Of a stretch of DNA of 41,833 nt, positions 22,105 through 30,243 are shown piece after piece. The notes below the pieces were generated by a model, which had not been told where the DNA came from, searched no databases, and was given only the letters and a program-made list of their open reading frames with translations. This DNA is from a virus. Made by a program: the position numbers and the translations under genes. How positions within the stretch are numbered: position 1 is the stretch's first letter; each line of letters starts with the position of its first letter. The DNA lies in the IMG/VR virus record IMGVR_UViG_3300020436_000021, positions 1 through 41,833 of that record; one strand, given 5' to 3'.

Positions 22105-24042
22105 ATGCCACTACAAAAACTCCAATTTCAACCGGGAATAAATAAGGAGACAACTTCATACACAAATGAAGGTGGTTGGTTTGACTGTGACAAGGTTCGC
22201 TTTCGTCAGGGTTTTCCCGAAAAAATTGGTGGGTGGACACGGTTAGGAATAAATAGTTTTTTAGGCACATGCCGTGCTTTGCACCCGTGGCGAGCATTAG
22301 ATGGTGATTTGTATTTAGGGTTGGGTACAAGTTCAAAATATTATATAGAAAGCGGTCAAGGGTATTACGATATTACCCCTGTAGATACTACAACATCAGC
22401 AGGTGATATAACTTTTAGTGCGACCAACGGATCATCTACACTTACTGTTACGGATGCCTCTCATGGCAGGGTTGCTGGTGACTTTGTTACCTATAGCGGC
22501 GCAACCTCATTAGGAGGAAATGTAACTGCGGCTATATTAAATCAAGAGTATAAAATCGACGCGATAAACGATTCTAATACATACACTATTACAGCTCGAA
22601 CTGTTCAACCTGTTTCGAATATAACCGTAAATGGTCAGTACACGCCTACGGCAGTAACCGCAAATTCATCTGATACAAGTAATGGTGGTTCTTCTGTAGT
22701 TGGAGCGTATCAAGTGAGTGTCGGTTTAAACACTTCTGTTTTTGGCACAGGTTGGGGTGCAGGGGCGTGGGGTCGTAATACTTGGGGTAGTGCTGCTTCA
22801 CTAACTCTGACAGATGTTTTGCGTATATGGGGTCATGATAACTTTGGAGAAGACCTTATTTTTAACGTTCAAGATGAAGGGGTTTATTATTGGGATGCTT
22901 CTGCGGTAAACGCACTTAGCACTCGTGCCATAAAACTATCATCACTAGCTGGGGCAAAAAGCTGTCCGACTAAGGCTCGTAAGATAATTGTATCTGACAT
23001 AGATCGCCATGTAATCGCCTTTGGTGCAGACGGGTTGGGTGGCGCTAATGATACAGAAGGTAATGGTGTGCAAGATCCTTTGCTTATACGTTTTAGTGAT
23101 CAAGAAAATGCAGCGGATTGGTTTCCAACACCAGAGAATACGGCAGGTGATTTAACAATTGGTTCTGGCTCTTTGATTGTTACGGCTGTGGAAACACGGC
23201 AACAAATCTTAGTGTTTACAGATATATCTTTATATTCAATGCAATTTATTGGGCCACCGTTTACCTTTGGGATTAATATGATCTCTGAAAACATTACAAT
23301 ACGTGGGCCACTATCTGCTGTCGCTGTAGATGATCAAGTTTATTGGATGGGCAAAAATGAGTTCTATGTCTATAACGGTGCAGTACAGCGTCTGCCTTGC
23401 ACGGTTCGTGATTATGTCTTTTCAGATTTTAATGAATTTCAAGGTGATAAGTGTTTTGCTTCAGTGAACAGCGCCTTTGGTGAGGTATGGTGGTTCTACC
23501 CATCTAAGGACTCTGATACCATTAATAGATATGTTATTTATAATTATCAACAAAACATATGGTATATAGGTACTTTAGCGCGTTCTTTCTGGCTTGATCG
23601 TGGTGTATTCAACCTACCTATTGCAGCAGGTCTAGATGGATATTTGTACAACCACGAAACGGGTTTTGATGATGGTAGTAGCAACCCTGCAACAGGTATC
23701 TCTGCATACATTGAATCTAGCCAATTTGATATTGGCGAAGGAGATCAATTTTCCTTTGTTCGCAGGTTAATACCAGATCTAACATTTCGTAACTCCACGT
23801 CTACAGATGCCGCAGCAAACTTTACGCTTAAAGCCCGTAACTTTCCGGGTGGCGCTTATTTGCAAAACAATAGCAAAGCAGTAGAAAAAACAGCATCTGT
23901 ACCCGTAGAACAGTTCACTCAAGACGCACATGTCAGATTGCGTGGCAGGTCTATAGCCATAAAAGTAGATAGTACTGAAGCAGGTACGTCTTGGCGATTA
24001 GGCTCACCACGTATTGATATACGCTCAGATGGTAGGCGATAA
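22105..24042 (+). CDS. Tail/DNA-stabilisation protein, P22 gp10-like
   Basis: In P22-like phages gp10 seals the channel below the gp4 ring and is needed to keep DNA packed. 645 residues (P22 gp10: 472). The N-terminus is typical: FQPGINKETTSYTNEGGWFD followed by VRFRQGFPEKIGGW. The middle has a repeat/beta insertion (residues about 90-240) including a Trp/Gly-rich segment (GWGAGAWGRNTWG, nt about 22750-22790), then a beta-propeller-like part with FNVQDEGVYYWDAS, RFSDQENAADWFPTPENTA and YWMGKNEFYVYNG. The latter stretches are typical for this family. Extra length is in the insertion. One-base overlap with the next gene (ATAATG). Confidence 0.85.
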   Translation: MPLQKLQFQPGINKETTSYTNEGGWFDCDKVRFRQGFPEKIGGWTRLGINSFLGTCRALHPWRALDGDLYLGLGTSSKYYIESGQGYYDITPVDTTTSAGDITFSATNGSSTLTVTDASHGRVAGDFVTYSGATSLGGNVTAAILNQEYKIDAINDSNTYTITARTVQPVSNITVNGQYTPTAVTANSSDTSNGGSSVVGAYQVSVGLNTSVFGTGWGAGAWGRNTWGSAASLTLTDVLRIWGHDNFGEDLIFNVQDEGVYYWDASAVNALSTRAIKLSSLAGAKSCPTKARKIIVSDIDRHVIAFGADGLGGANDTEGNGVQDPLLIRFSDQENAADWFPTPENTAGDLTIGSGSLIVTAVETRQQILVFTDISLYSMQFIGPPFTFGINMISENITIRGPLSAVAVDDQVYWMGKNEFYVYNGAVQRLPCTVRDYVFSDFNEFQGDKCFASVNSAFGEVWWFYPSKDSDTINRYVIYNYQQNIWYIGTLARSFWLDRGVFNLPIAAGLDGYLYNHETGFDDGSSNPATGISAYIESSQFDIGEGDQFSFVRRLIPDLTFRNSTSTDAAANFTLKARNFPGGAYLQNNSKAVEKTASVPVEQFTQDAHVRLRGRSIAIKVDSTEAGTSWRLGSPRIDIRSDGRR

Positions 24043-24338
24043 TGTCTCGTAATCTTGCTATACCGTATTTTCCTAATGCACCAAAGGAATATAATCAGCA
24101 ATATATAGCTGAAATTGTTAGAGCGTTTTCTGTATATGTACAGCAGGTGCAGAACCCCGGCGAGGGGCGCAACACATTTAGTGTATTCACCAATCTACAA
24201 ACAGATGATTTTGGTTTAGAAACTGGGGCTATCTTTAATCATGGTGGATATGTTAAGATTACACAACGAAACATACCACACACTCGTGGATCTACTGGCA
24301 CTGGTGCCGTTGGGTCTGTGACAGTAACAACTACATAG
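24042..24338 (+). CDS. Small tail protein with GVGSVTV-type end (98 aa)
   Basis: Starts MSRNLAIPYFPNAPKEYNQQ; the segment YIAEIVRAFSVYVQQVQNPG is a helix found in many short tail-associated phage proteins encoded behind gp10-like genes. The C-terminus RGSTGTGAVGSVTV carries the unit shared with the proteins at 11236 and 15077. It probably sits at the tail surface. Function not established. Confidence 0.65.
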   Translation: MSRNLAIPYFPNAPKEYNQQYIAEIVRAFSVYVQQVQNPGEGRNTFSVFTNLQTDDFGLETGAIFNHGGYVKITQRNIPHTRGSTGTGAVGSVTVTTT

Positions 24339-24345
24339 GTGAACC

Positions 24346-24579
24346 ATGTCTGATGAAACCGTAATTACAATGCCCGATGGAGGTCGATGGAGACCTGCTA
24401 CATCTGTTGATACTATCCAGTGTCATAACTGTGGTAACTTAGTGGATACACCAGAAGAAGTTGCCTCGTATCCTGATGGTAAATGTCCAGACTGCGGAGA
24501 GTCTTGGACAGGAGAAACTAAGAAGCACACAGCTATTACTGTGACAATGCCTCAAGCTATGGATGGAGGAACTTTATAA
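24346..24579 (+). CDS. Zinc-ribbon protein (77 aa)
   Basis: Two CxxC knuckles, CHNC and CPDC, about 20 residues apart (residues about 27-52) make a classic treble-clef or zinc ribbon. The flanks are hydrophilic, with MPDGGRWRPAT at the N-terminus and TVTMPQAMDGGT at the end. A zinc-binding structural or regulatory protein; DNA or protein binding cannot be told from sequence. Overlaps the next gene by one base (TAATG). Confidence 0.75.
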   Translation: MSDETVITMPDGGRWRPATSVDTIQCHNCGNLVDTPEEVASYPDGKCPDCGESWTGETKKHTAITVTMPQAMDGGTL

Positions 24580-25451
24580 TGTCAGGCCCAATAACTCGTG
24601 GTAGACGACCCAACCCAAGACCAACATCAAGTCCAAGACCTCGTCCAAGACCATCAAGATCTTTAGGTTCTAGACTTATGAGTGGGATTAGGGGCATAGG
24701 TAGTCAAATTAGAAGTGACTTTCAACAAATTAGAGATAATGTAGGGAAGCCTCGAAGCGAGCAGACTCAAGCTTACAGAGACAGAACAGAAAGATCTAGA
24801 ACTAGAGCTGAAGAGGCTAGAAAAAGCGCTAGAGACAGAATAAGGCGAAGAAGGGCTAGACAAGCGGAATCGGTTACACCTGCGCCAGAGGATGTTCAAT
24901 CACCTGCGGAACAAACTCAAGTTAACCAAGCGATGCTTAACCGTATGCGTATGCAGCAAGAACAGGCTGCTCGTGCAGCAAATATGGATCGTGCGCGTAT
25001 GATGTTTGAACGTCAAAATATGATGTCACCCGGCCCTGTTCCTCGTCAAATGCAAGGTCTTGGTGGATTTAGAAATCCTTATAGAAGTCGTCAAAGGATG
25101 CCTATGTTTCAGATGATGCCACGAAATCAAGCAACTAGCCCTGCGTTTCGCTATGCTGGTCAAAACTATGATCGTCTTGGTGGTATGCAGCGTACCATGC
25201 CTCGACCTATGGAGATGATGAGTAGTGGTGAGCGTCAGCAAATTGGACGCATGGCAGACAGAATGGAAGACCCGCCTATTGGGCTTTTCCAAAATCAGAA
25301 CCCTTATGTAGGCATATTGCAGCGAGGTATTAGTGCAAAGGGCGGTGGGCGTACAATGTCGCAAAGACCGCCAAGTAGATTTGGAATGAACCCACAGCTT
25401 ATGGCTACGTTAGCCTCTAGGTTTGGTGGTATGAATAGAGGTATATTTTAA
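24579..25451 (+). CDS. Arg/Pro- and Met-rich virion-type protein (290 aa)
   Basis: First 30 residues are Arg/Pro (RPNPRPTSSPRPRPRPSRSL), followed by an Arg-rich helical section (residues 50-105: RDRTERSRTRAEEARKSARD). The rest is Met/Gln/Arg/Gly-rich without clear folds (MRMQQEQAARAANMDRARMM). Highly basic. Could bind DNA within the virion or act as a disordered linker. I cannot assign a family. Adjoins the lysis genes, TAATG overlaps at both ends. Confidence 0.65.
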   Translation: MSGPITRGRRPNPRPTSSPRPRPRPSRSLGSRLMSGIRGIGSQIRSDFQQIRDNVGKPRSEQTQAYRDRTERSRTRAEEARKSARDRIRRRRARQAESVTPAPEDVQSPAEQTQVNQAMLNRMRMQQEQAARAANMDRARMMFERQNMMSPGPVPRQMQGLGGFRNPYRSRQRMPMFQMMPRNQATSPAFRYAGQNYDRLGGMQRTMPRPMEMMSSGERQQIGRMADRMEDPPIGLFQNQNPYVGILQRGISAKGGGRTMSQRPPSRFGMNPQLMATLASRFGGMNRGIF

Positions 25452-25681
25452 TGCCAGCAACAGTGCTAGATGATTGGAAAGTTCTACCACGTCTTATGAT
25501 GCTGGCAGTTACTATTCTTACATATCAAGCAGTGCATTGGTTTATGAGTTTGCCTGATCCATCTGTTGCACAGAGCGGTCTCGTGTCTGTATGTATGGGT
25601 GCTTTGACGGGATGTTTTGGTATCTGGATGGGTAAAGAATCTACCTCTGCAAAGAAAAAAGTTGAAGAGGAATTACTATGA
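25451..25681 (+). CDS. Two-TM protein, probable holin or antiholin (76 aa)
   Basis: Two transmembrane helices (residues about 12-33, RLMMLAVTILTYQAVHWFM, and 42-61, SGLVSVCMGALTGCFGIWMG) and a charged Lys/Glu C-terminal tail. The size, topology and position at the start of the lysis genes fit a class II holin or an antiholin. It overlaps the next gene by 4 nt (ATGA). Not proven which of the two membrane proteins forms the lethal pore. Confidence 0.65.
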   Translation: MPATVLDDWKVLPRLMMLAVTILTYQAVHWFMSLPDPSVAQSGLVSVCMGALTGCFGIWMGKESTSAKKKVEEELL

Positions 25682-26061
25682 TTGCTCAAATGATAGGGCC
25701 AATAGCTGAACTTGCAGGTGGGTGGCTCAAAGGTAAGGCAGATGCAAATGCTGCAAATGCAAAACTCAAGCTAACAGAGGCGGAAGCGAAAGCGAAAATA
25801 ATGCTCTCAAAAGAGACATCAATCGCTGACTGGGAACGCATCATGGCAGAGGGTTCTAAGTCCAGTTGGAAGGACGAATGGTTTGTAATTATTCTAAGTA
25901 TTCCATTAATCTTATGTTGGATTCCGGGTGCAGAGGGTTGGGTTGATCGTGGTTTTGAACAGCTTTCTAAAGCTCCAGACTGGTATTTTTATAGCCTTGG
26001 AATCGCAATTTCAGCCTCATTTGGAATACGTGGGGCAACAGCTTTCTTTAAGAGGAGATAA
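25678..26061 (+). CDS. Holin of GTA 3TM type
   Basis: 127 residues. The N-terminal 65 residues hold one hydrophobic start (IGPIAELAGGWLKGKADANA) and a charged helix. Then two membrane segments (FVIILSIPLILCWIPG and WYFYSLGIAISASFGIRG) with the typical sequence SSWKDEWFVIILSIPLIL and a Lys/Arg end (FFKRR). This pattern matches holins used for release of gene transfer agents and many marine phages. It permits endolysin access to peptidoglycan. Good GAGGAA ribosome-binding site. Adjacent holin-like, spanin-like and endolysin genes confirm the lysis context. Confidence 0.8.
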   Translation: MIAQMIGPIAELAGGWLKGKADANAANAKLKLTEAEAKAKIMLSKETSIADWERIMAEGSKSSWKDEWFVIILSIPLILCWIPGAEGWVDRGFEQLSKAPDWYFYSLGIAISASFGIRGATAFFKRR

Positions 26062-26330
26062 TGACAGATTTAAAAATACCTGTTGCTCTTGTCTTTGCTA
26101 TGGCTGTGCAGTTAGTTGCGTTGGTCTGGTATATCTCTGGGATGGTTCATGACATTGAGCATCTTGAGGGAACAGTATCTGCACAACAAGATATTATTGA
26201 TCTACTTAGCGCAGACGTAAATGATCTATGGCACTTCTGCACTTTTACTGAAAACAAGTGGGCAGAGAGCTATACCTCTGACATGGTCTATGAACGTGTC
26301 TGTGGCACGAAGGAGTTTGTAGATGAGTGA
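26061..26330 (+). CDS. Membrane-anchored coiled-coil protein, possible spanin or lysis accessory (89 aa)
   Basis: One N-terminal TM helix (residues about 6-27, PVALVFAMAVQLVALVWYIS), then a coiled coil (HDIEHLEGTVSAQQDIIDLL) and a C-terminal part with two cysteines (WHFCTFTE, ERVCGT). Its topology equals an inner-membrane spanin, but no lipoprotein partner (outer-membrane spanin) is seen nearby. Overlaps the preceding stop (TAATG) and the endolysin start (8-nt overlap). Confidence 0.55.
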   Translation: MTDLKIPVALVFAMAVQLVALVWYISGMVHDIEHLEGTVSAQQDIIDLLSADVNDLWHFCTFTENKWAESYTSDMVYERVCGTKEFVDE

Positions 26331-26934
26331 AGCATTAAAAACATTACAAGAAAAGATTGGGGCTACGCCTGATGGTGCATTCGGCCCTAATACTGCAAAA
26401 AAGATCTGTCATCACTACGCCTTAAATCCAGAGCGTGGCGCACACTTTCTTGGGCAGCTTGTGCATGAGAGTGGTACGTTTCGTTATACTCAAGAAAATC
26501 TTAACTATAGCAAAGAATCTATATTAGCAGTGTTTGGTAAATATTTTAAGTCGGAAAGCGATGCTGCAAGCTGCGCTCGCAACCCACAAGCTCTTGCTGA
26601 CCGTGTGTACGGTGATAGGATGGGCAATGACGGTCAAGGATATCTGTGGCGAGGCAGAGGATTTCTGCAATGCACGGGCAAAAATAACTATTCTCAGTTT
26701 GCAGCAGACATGGATTTACCAGAAGTCATAAAAGATCCCGATCTTGTGGCTACAAAATACCCTATGGAATCGGCTATTTGGTTTTTTCACAGAAACAAAT
26801 TGTGGGATATATGTGATGAAGGTGTTACAGACGAGGTTATTAAAAAAATAACTAAAAGAGTAAACGGTGGATACAATGGGTTAAAGCACCGTAAAGAAGA
26901 GACAAATAAGATTTATAGCTGGCTAGACGATTGA
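26323..26934 (+). CDS. Endolysin, glycoside hydrolase family 19
   Basis: Cleaves the peptidoglycan sugar backbone at the end of infection. 203 residues. An N-terminal short segment LQEKIGATPDGAFGPNTAKK resembles a peptidoglycan-binding repeat. The catalytic domain has the GH19 pattern: HFLGQLVHESGTFRYTQENL with Glu49 as the likely general acid, VYGDRMGNDGQGYLWRGRGF then LQCTGKNNYS, and late-domain W-rich ESAIWFFHRNKLWDI. No signal peptide, so export depends on the holin encoded immediately upstream. Confidence 0.88.
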   Translation: MSEALKTLQEKIGATPDGAFGPNTAKKICHHYALNPERGAHFLGQLVHESGTFRYTQENLNYSKESILAVFGKYFKSESDAASCARNPQALADRVYGDRMGNDGQGYLWRGRGFLQCTGKNNYSQFAADMDLPEVIKDPDLVATKYPMESAIWFFHRNKLWDICDEGVTDEVIKKITKRVNGGYNGLKHRKEETNKIYSWLDD

Positions 26935-26976
26935 AATAATAAATGTTAAAGTTCAATAGAACTTTTGGAGATTAGT

Positions 26977-28059
26977 ATGGTTCTACCCCTGTTATTTAGT
27001 TTAGGATTACCTGCATTAGCAGCATCTGGCTCTGTTCCTTTTCTTACGACGCTTGGTGCATCTATTGGAACAGCAGGTATGGCTGGACTAGGTGCTGGTT
27101 TCGGGTCGTTTGTGCAATCAGGAGATATTGGCGATGGCATCAAGACAGGACTAGCATCATTTTTAGGCGGTAAAATCCTTGGTGGCTTGACAGGAAGCAC
27201 AAGTGCAAATGCAATCAATGCAGGGCAGGGCATTCAAACAGAAGCGTTTGGTGAGCTTGCACAGCCTAAGTTTCTTCAAACCTTTCCGGGTTTGACCGAA
27301 CAAGGTGGGCTTCTCGCATCTCAAGGTATGCAACAAGCTGCTGCTGGAGCGTTTGCTCCCGGTGTTATGCCAGCCGCATTTATTGGTCAGACAATGTCAG
27401 ATACATATGCAATGAATCGTGCAGCGAAAAAAGATGATGACGATAGCAACCCACCACCAATGCCTCGCCCTCCAATAAGAACATACAACCCTAATCCGTA
27501 TGGAAGTGGTGGAGGTGAGGGTCTCTATTTTCAATATCAACGTCCACCAGCACCGCAGGGATATACACCACAATACCCGTATATGTATGCAGATGGTGGC
27601 ATAATGGCTTTAGCTAAAGGTGGCGAGGCCGAAGCCGATGCGATGATGGAAGAAGCGGGCATGAATGAGAAAGATGTCATTGTTGAGGCTATCGAAGCAA
27701 TTAAAGGAATGTCTGAGCAGCCAGAAATAGCACTTGCTATGTTTGTTCAGAAATACGGCGAGGACGCATTACGTGATCTTGTCGGGCGAGTGCAGTCGGG
27801 AGAACTAGATGACACTGTCGCTCGTTTTGAGGAAGGTGATAAGGGAATGGTTCGTGGGCCGGGCGATGGTTCTGGTGTAGACGACATGGTTCCTGCAACA
27901 CTTGAAGGGGAGCAAGATGTTCTCTTGTCTGACGGGGAGTTTGTTTTGAGGAAAAAGTCTACTGATGCCTTAGAGAAAGCATACGGTGGTGGATTTCTTG
28001 ATGTTATTAACCGTGCCGAAGAGGATGCTCCAAAAGAACTTGAACGAATGGTGGGATAG
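26977..28059 (+). CDS. Probable internal virion (ejection-type) protein (360 aa)
   Basis: Start taken at ATG 26977 with GGAG 6 nt upstream; an in-frame TTG at 26965 is within that site. The first 130 residues are hydrophobic/glycine-rich with zipper-like GxxxG repeats (GTAGMAGLGAGFGSFVQSGD, SFLGGKILGGLTG), able to interact with membranes. A linker rich in Pro/Tyr follows, then the short motif YADGGIMALAKGG, and C-terminal GDGSGVDDMVPATLEGEQDV followed by LLSDGEFVL. The C-terminal motif is widespread in phage internal or tape-measure-type proteins. Opens the ejection module. A pore-forming role in DNA ejection is inferred. Confidence 0.65.
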   Translation: MVLPLLFSLGLPALAASGSVPFLTTLGASIGTAGMAGLGAGFGSFVQSGDIGDGIKTGLASFLGGKILGGLTGSTSANAINAGQGIQTEAFGELAQPKFLQTFPGLTEQGGLLASQGMQQAAAGAFAPGVMPAAFIGQTMSDTYAMNRAAKKDDDDSNPPPMPRPPIRTYNPNPYGSGGGEGLYFQYQRPPAPQGYTPQYPYMYADGGIMALAKGGEAEADAMMEEAGMNEKDVIVEAIEAIKGMSEQPEIALAMFVQKYGEDALRDLVGRVQSGELDDTVARFEEGDKGMVRGPGDGSGVDDMVPATLEGEQDVLLSDGEFVLRKKSTDALEKAYGGGFLDVINRAEEDAPKELERMVG

Positions 28060-28472
28060 TGAGAGTAAGCTTGGTGCCGCCAGAGGCGGTAGGCCAAATA
28101 TGGAAGGAAGTTGATAGAGTACTAAAGAAGAGCGTAGCGACAGTCAAAGACAAATCAGAAATGATTGATATTTTAGACGGTATTTTTGATAACACTTACG
28201 TTCTTTGGGTTGTGATGGATGAAGACAATAATATAATAGCTGCATTTACCACACGACTTATAGTATATCCTCAACGGAAAGCCTTGGCATTAGATTGGGT
28301 AGGCGGAGAGCGCATGAAAGAATGGGAAGATCAATTGATCGAGACTATGCGCCGCTACGCAAATGAGTTAGAATGTAGTCATTTAGAGGGCTATGGACGG
28401 AAAGGATGGGGTAGAGCTTTGAAGAAATACGGATTCTATCCTGAGTACATAGCTTACCGAATGGAGTTATAA
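28059..28472 (+). CDS. Acetyltransferase-like (GNAT-type) small protein (137 aa)
   Basis: Starts with GTG overlapping the previous stop (TAGTGA). The order of elements resembles a reduced GNAT fold: helix, strand YVLWVVMDEDNNIIAAFTTR, strand QRKALALDWVGGE, helix MKEWEDQLIETMRRYANELE, and a C-terminal strand-helix-strand HLEGYGRKGWGRALKKYGFY. The typical RxxGxG/A acetyl-CoA loop is not obvious, so catalytic activity is uncertain. Phage proteins of this type lie within internal virion protein gene groups. No substrate can be named. Confidence 0.6.
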   Translation: MRVSLVPPEAVGQIWKEVDRVLKKSVATVKDKSEMIDILDGIFDNTYVLWVVMDEDNNIIAAFTTRLIVYPQRKALALDWVGGERMKEWEDQLIETMRRYANELECSHLEGYGRKGWGRALKKYGFYPEYIAYRMEL

Positions 28473-28473
28473 G

Positions 28474-30243
28474 ATGGGCAAAGGCAGAAGTGCACCAGCA
28501 GACCAAACAGTACGCCAAACAAACCTACCTGAGTACGCTGATCCGTACTTTCGTCGGATGTTGCAGGGTGCCGAAGAATCCCTTATGCCCTTTTACCCAG
28601 ATGACCCAGATGTTTATGGGGATCTAGCAGGGCAATCTACTTATATGCCGTATCAAGGTGAGCGTATTGCGCCATCTGATATGTACGGCGATATTATGTC
28701 CTCTCGCGCTATGACACGAGGTATTGCTGAGTCTGGCATTGCAGGTATGCCTCAAGCTCAAGGTGCAGCACAGGCTGCTATGGATATTCAGTCAGAGGCA
28801 CTTGGTGGGTTACGTGGTCTAGCTGATTATCAAACTGGTGATTTTAGCGCGGCTGATACGAGAGATTTTGCAGACGAGTTCCAGACAGTCGCGCCAAGTG
28901 ATGCATTTGGCTTATTTCAAGAGTTTGATCCAACACGATATACAGGATTTGAGCAAGCTCAGTTTGAAGAAGCAGAGTTTACTCCATTTGCTGAGTTTGA
29001 CGAATATCAGTTCCGTGCGCCAACAGAATTTTCACAGTTTGATTTTAGACCAGATTACTCATTCCAACAGTTTGAATATGAAGAGCCAGAAGATTTTACA
29101 GCGGCAGCAGCAGAGAGATATATGTCTCCGTATATGCAAGCTGTTGTTGAATCTCAACAAGAAGCGGCGCAACGCGAGTTTGAAAGGCAAGGGGCTGGAC
29201 GAGCGGCGCAAGCAATTCAATCTGGTGCATTCGGTGGTTCTCGTCAAGCAGTACAAGAAGCTCTTGCGGAAGAAGCACTCGGTCGTCAAGTGGCAGACAT
29301 CGAACGCACAGGTATGCAGACAGCATTTGAACAAGCGGCACGGCAATTTGAGAGTGATCGTGCAGCAAGAATGACGCAAGAGGAGCGTCAGGCTCAAGAA
29401 GCATCAAGGTTCCAAGCTGCGACAGCGGCAGAGCAAGCGCGTGTGGATCAGGCTCGATTTACAGAGTTATCTTCTCGTGAACAGGCGCAAGCAGCAGAAT
29501 TTGCAAGGGCAGGAGATCAAGAAGCAGCAGAACGCGCTCGTGTTCAAGCCTCTAAGTATCAAGACTTGGCGCGTATCCAAGCGGGCAAAGCTGCTGAAAT
29601 GGGTCGTGTGCAAGCAGGTATTGCAGGTGAGATGGGTCGTGTGCAAGCAGCAGAGGCAGCAGAAAATGCTCGTATGGATCAGATCATGCAGCAAGAAGCT
29701 GCTAGGGTACAAGCCGCACAAGCAGCCGAAATAGCAAGACAAGACGCAATGCTTGCAGGTGAGGAAGGTCGTGTTCAAGCAGGACGTGTAGGTGAACTTG
29801 GTAGAGCGCAGGGTCTTACCGCATCTGAACTTGCTCGTGTGCAAGCCGCAGAAGAAGCATCTCGTCAATTTGGTGCAGGTCAAGGACTTGCTGCGTATCA
29901 AGCAATTGGTAGCGGAGCGAGCAACCTAGCAGGTTTAGGTGCAGGTCTTGCATCTCTTGGTGAGCGTCAACGCGCAGCAGACATACAGGGCGCACAACTA
30001 CTTGAATCAATTGGTAGGGATGTTCGCGCAGAGGATCAAGGTAGGCTTGATCTTGCTTACGAAGACTTTATTAGGCAACGTGATTATCCGATCTCACAAT
30101 ACGAGCGTATGGCAGGTATTTTACGTGGTGTACCAGTCACGCCTGATGTGGAACAAACAAGGTTTGCTAATTATAACCCAGTACAACAGGCACTTGGTGC
30201 AGGTATATCGGCACTTGGACTATATAAAGGTCTAACAGGATGA
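28474..30243 (+). CDS. Probable ejection protein with long alanine-rich coiled coil (589 aa)
   Basis: N-terminal part contains a Phe/Glu-rich segment (residues about 140-205) with repeats such as FEQAQFEEAEFTPFAEFDE. Next is a recognisable phage motif: RYMSPYMQAVVESQQEAAQR then GAGRAAQAIQSGAFGGSRQA. Residues about 250-470 form an Ala/Gln/Arg/Glu helix with a quasi-repeat ARVQAxxAxE, making an extended coiled coil. The C-terminus is Gly/Leu-rich (ASNLAGLGAGLASLGERQRA) followed by a typical end. Similar proteins in short-tailed phages are packaged inside the head and ejected. Overlaps the next gene by 4 nt (ATGA). Confidence 0.65.
   Translation: MGKGRSAPADQTVRQTNLPEYADPYFRRMLQGAEESLMPFYPDDPDVYGDLAGQSTYMPYQGERIAPSDMYGDIMSSRAMTRGIAESGIAGMPQAQGAAQAAMDIQSEALGGLRGLADYQTGDFSAADTRDFADEFQTVAPSDAFGLFQEFDPTRYTGFEQAQFEEAEFTPFAEFDEYQFRAPTEFSQFDFRPDYSFQQFEYEEPEDFTAAAAERYMSPYMQAVVESQQEAAQREFERQGAGRAAQAIQSGAFGGSRQAVQEALAEEALGRQVADIERTGMQTAFEQAARQFESDRAARMTQEERQAQEASRFQAATAAEQARVDQARFTELSSREQAQAAEFARAGDQEAAERARVQASKYQDLARIQAGKAAEMGRVQAGIAGEMGRVQAAEAAENARMDQIMQQEAARVQAAQAAEIARQDAMLAGEEGRVQAGRVGELGRAQGLTASELARVQAAEEASRQFGAGQGLAAYQAIGSGASNLAGLGAGLASLGERQRAADIQGAQLLESIGRDVRAEDQGRLDLAYEDFIRQRDYPISQYERMAGILRGVPVTPDVEQTRFANYNPVQQALGAGISALGLYKGLTG

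Noticed and set aside
29059-29901. Minus-strand open frames, Cys/Leu-rich, opposite the alanine-rich coiled coil
   Set aside because: Composition follows from complementing GCA/CAA/GAA repeats; no ribosome-binding site, and they overlap a well-supported gene completely.
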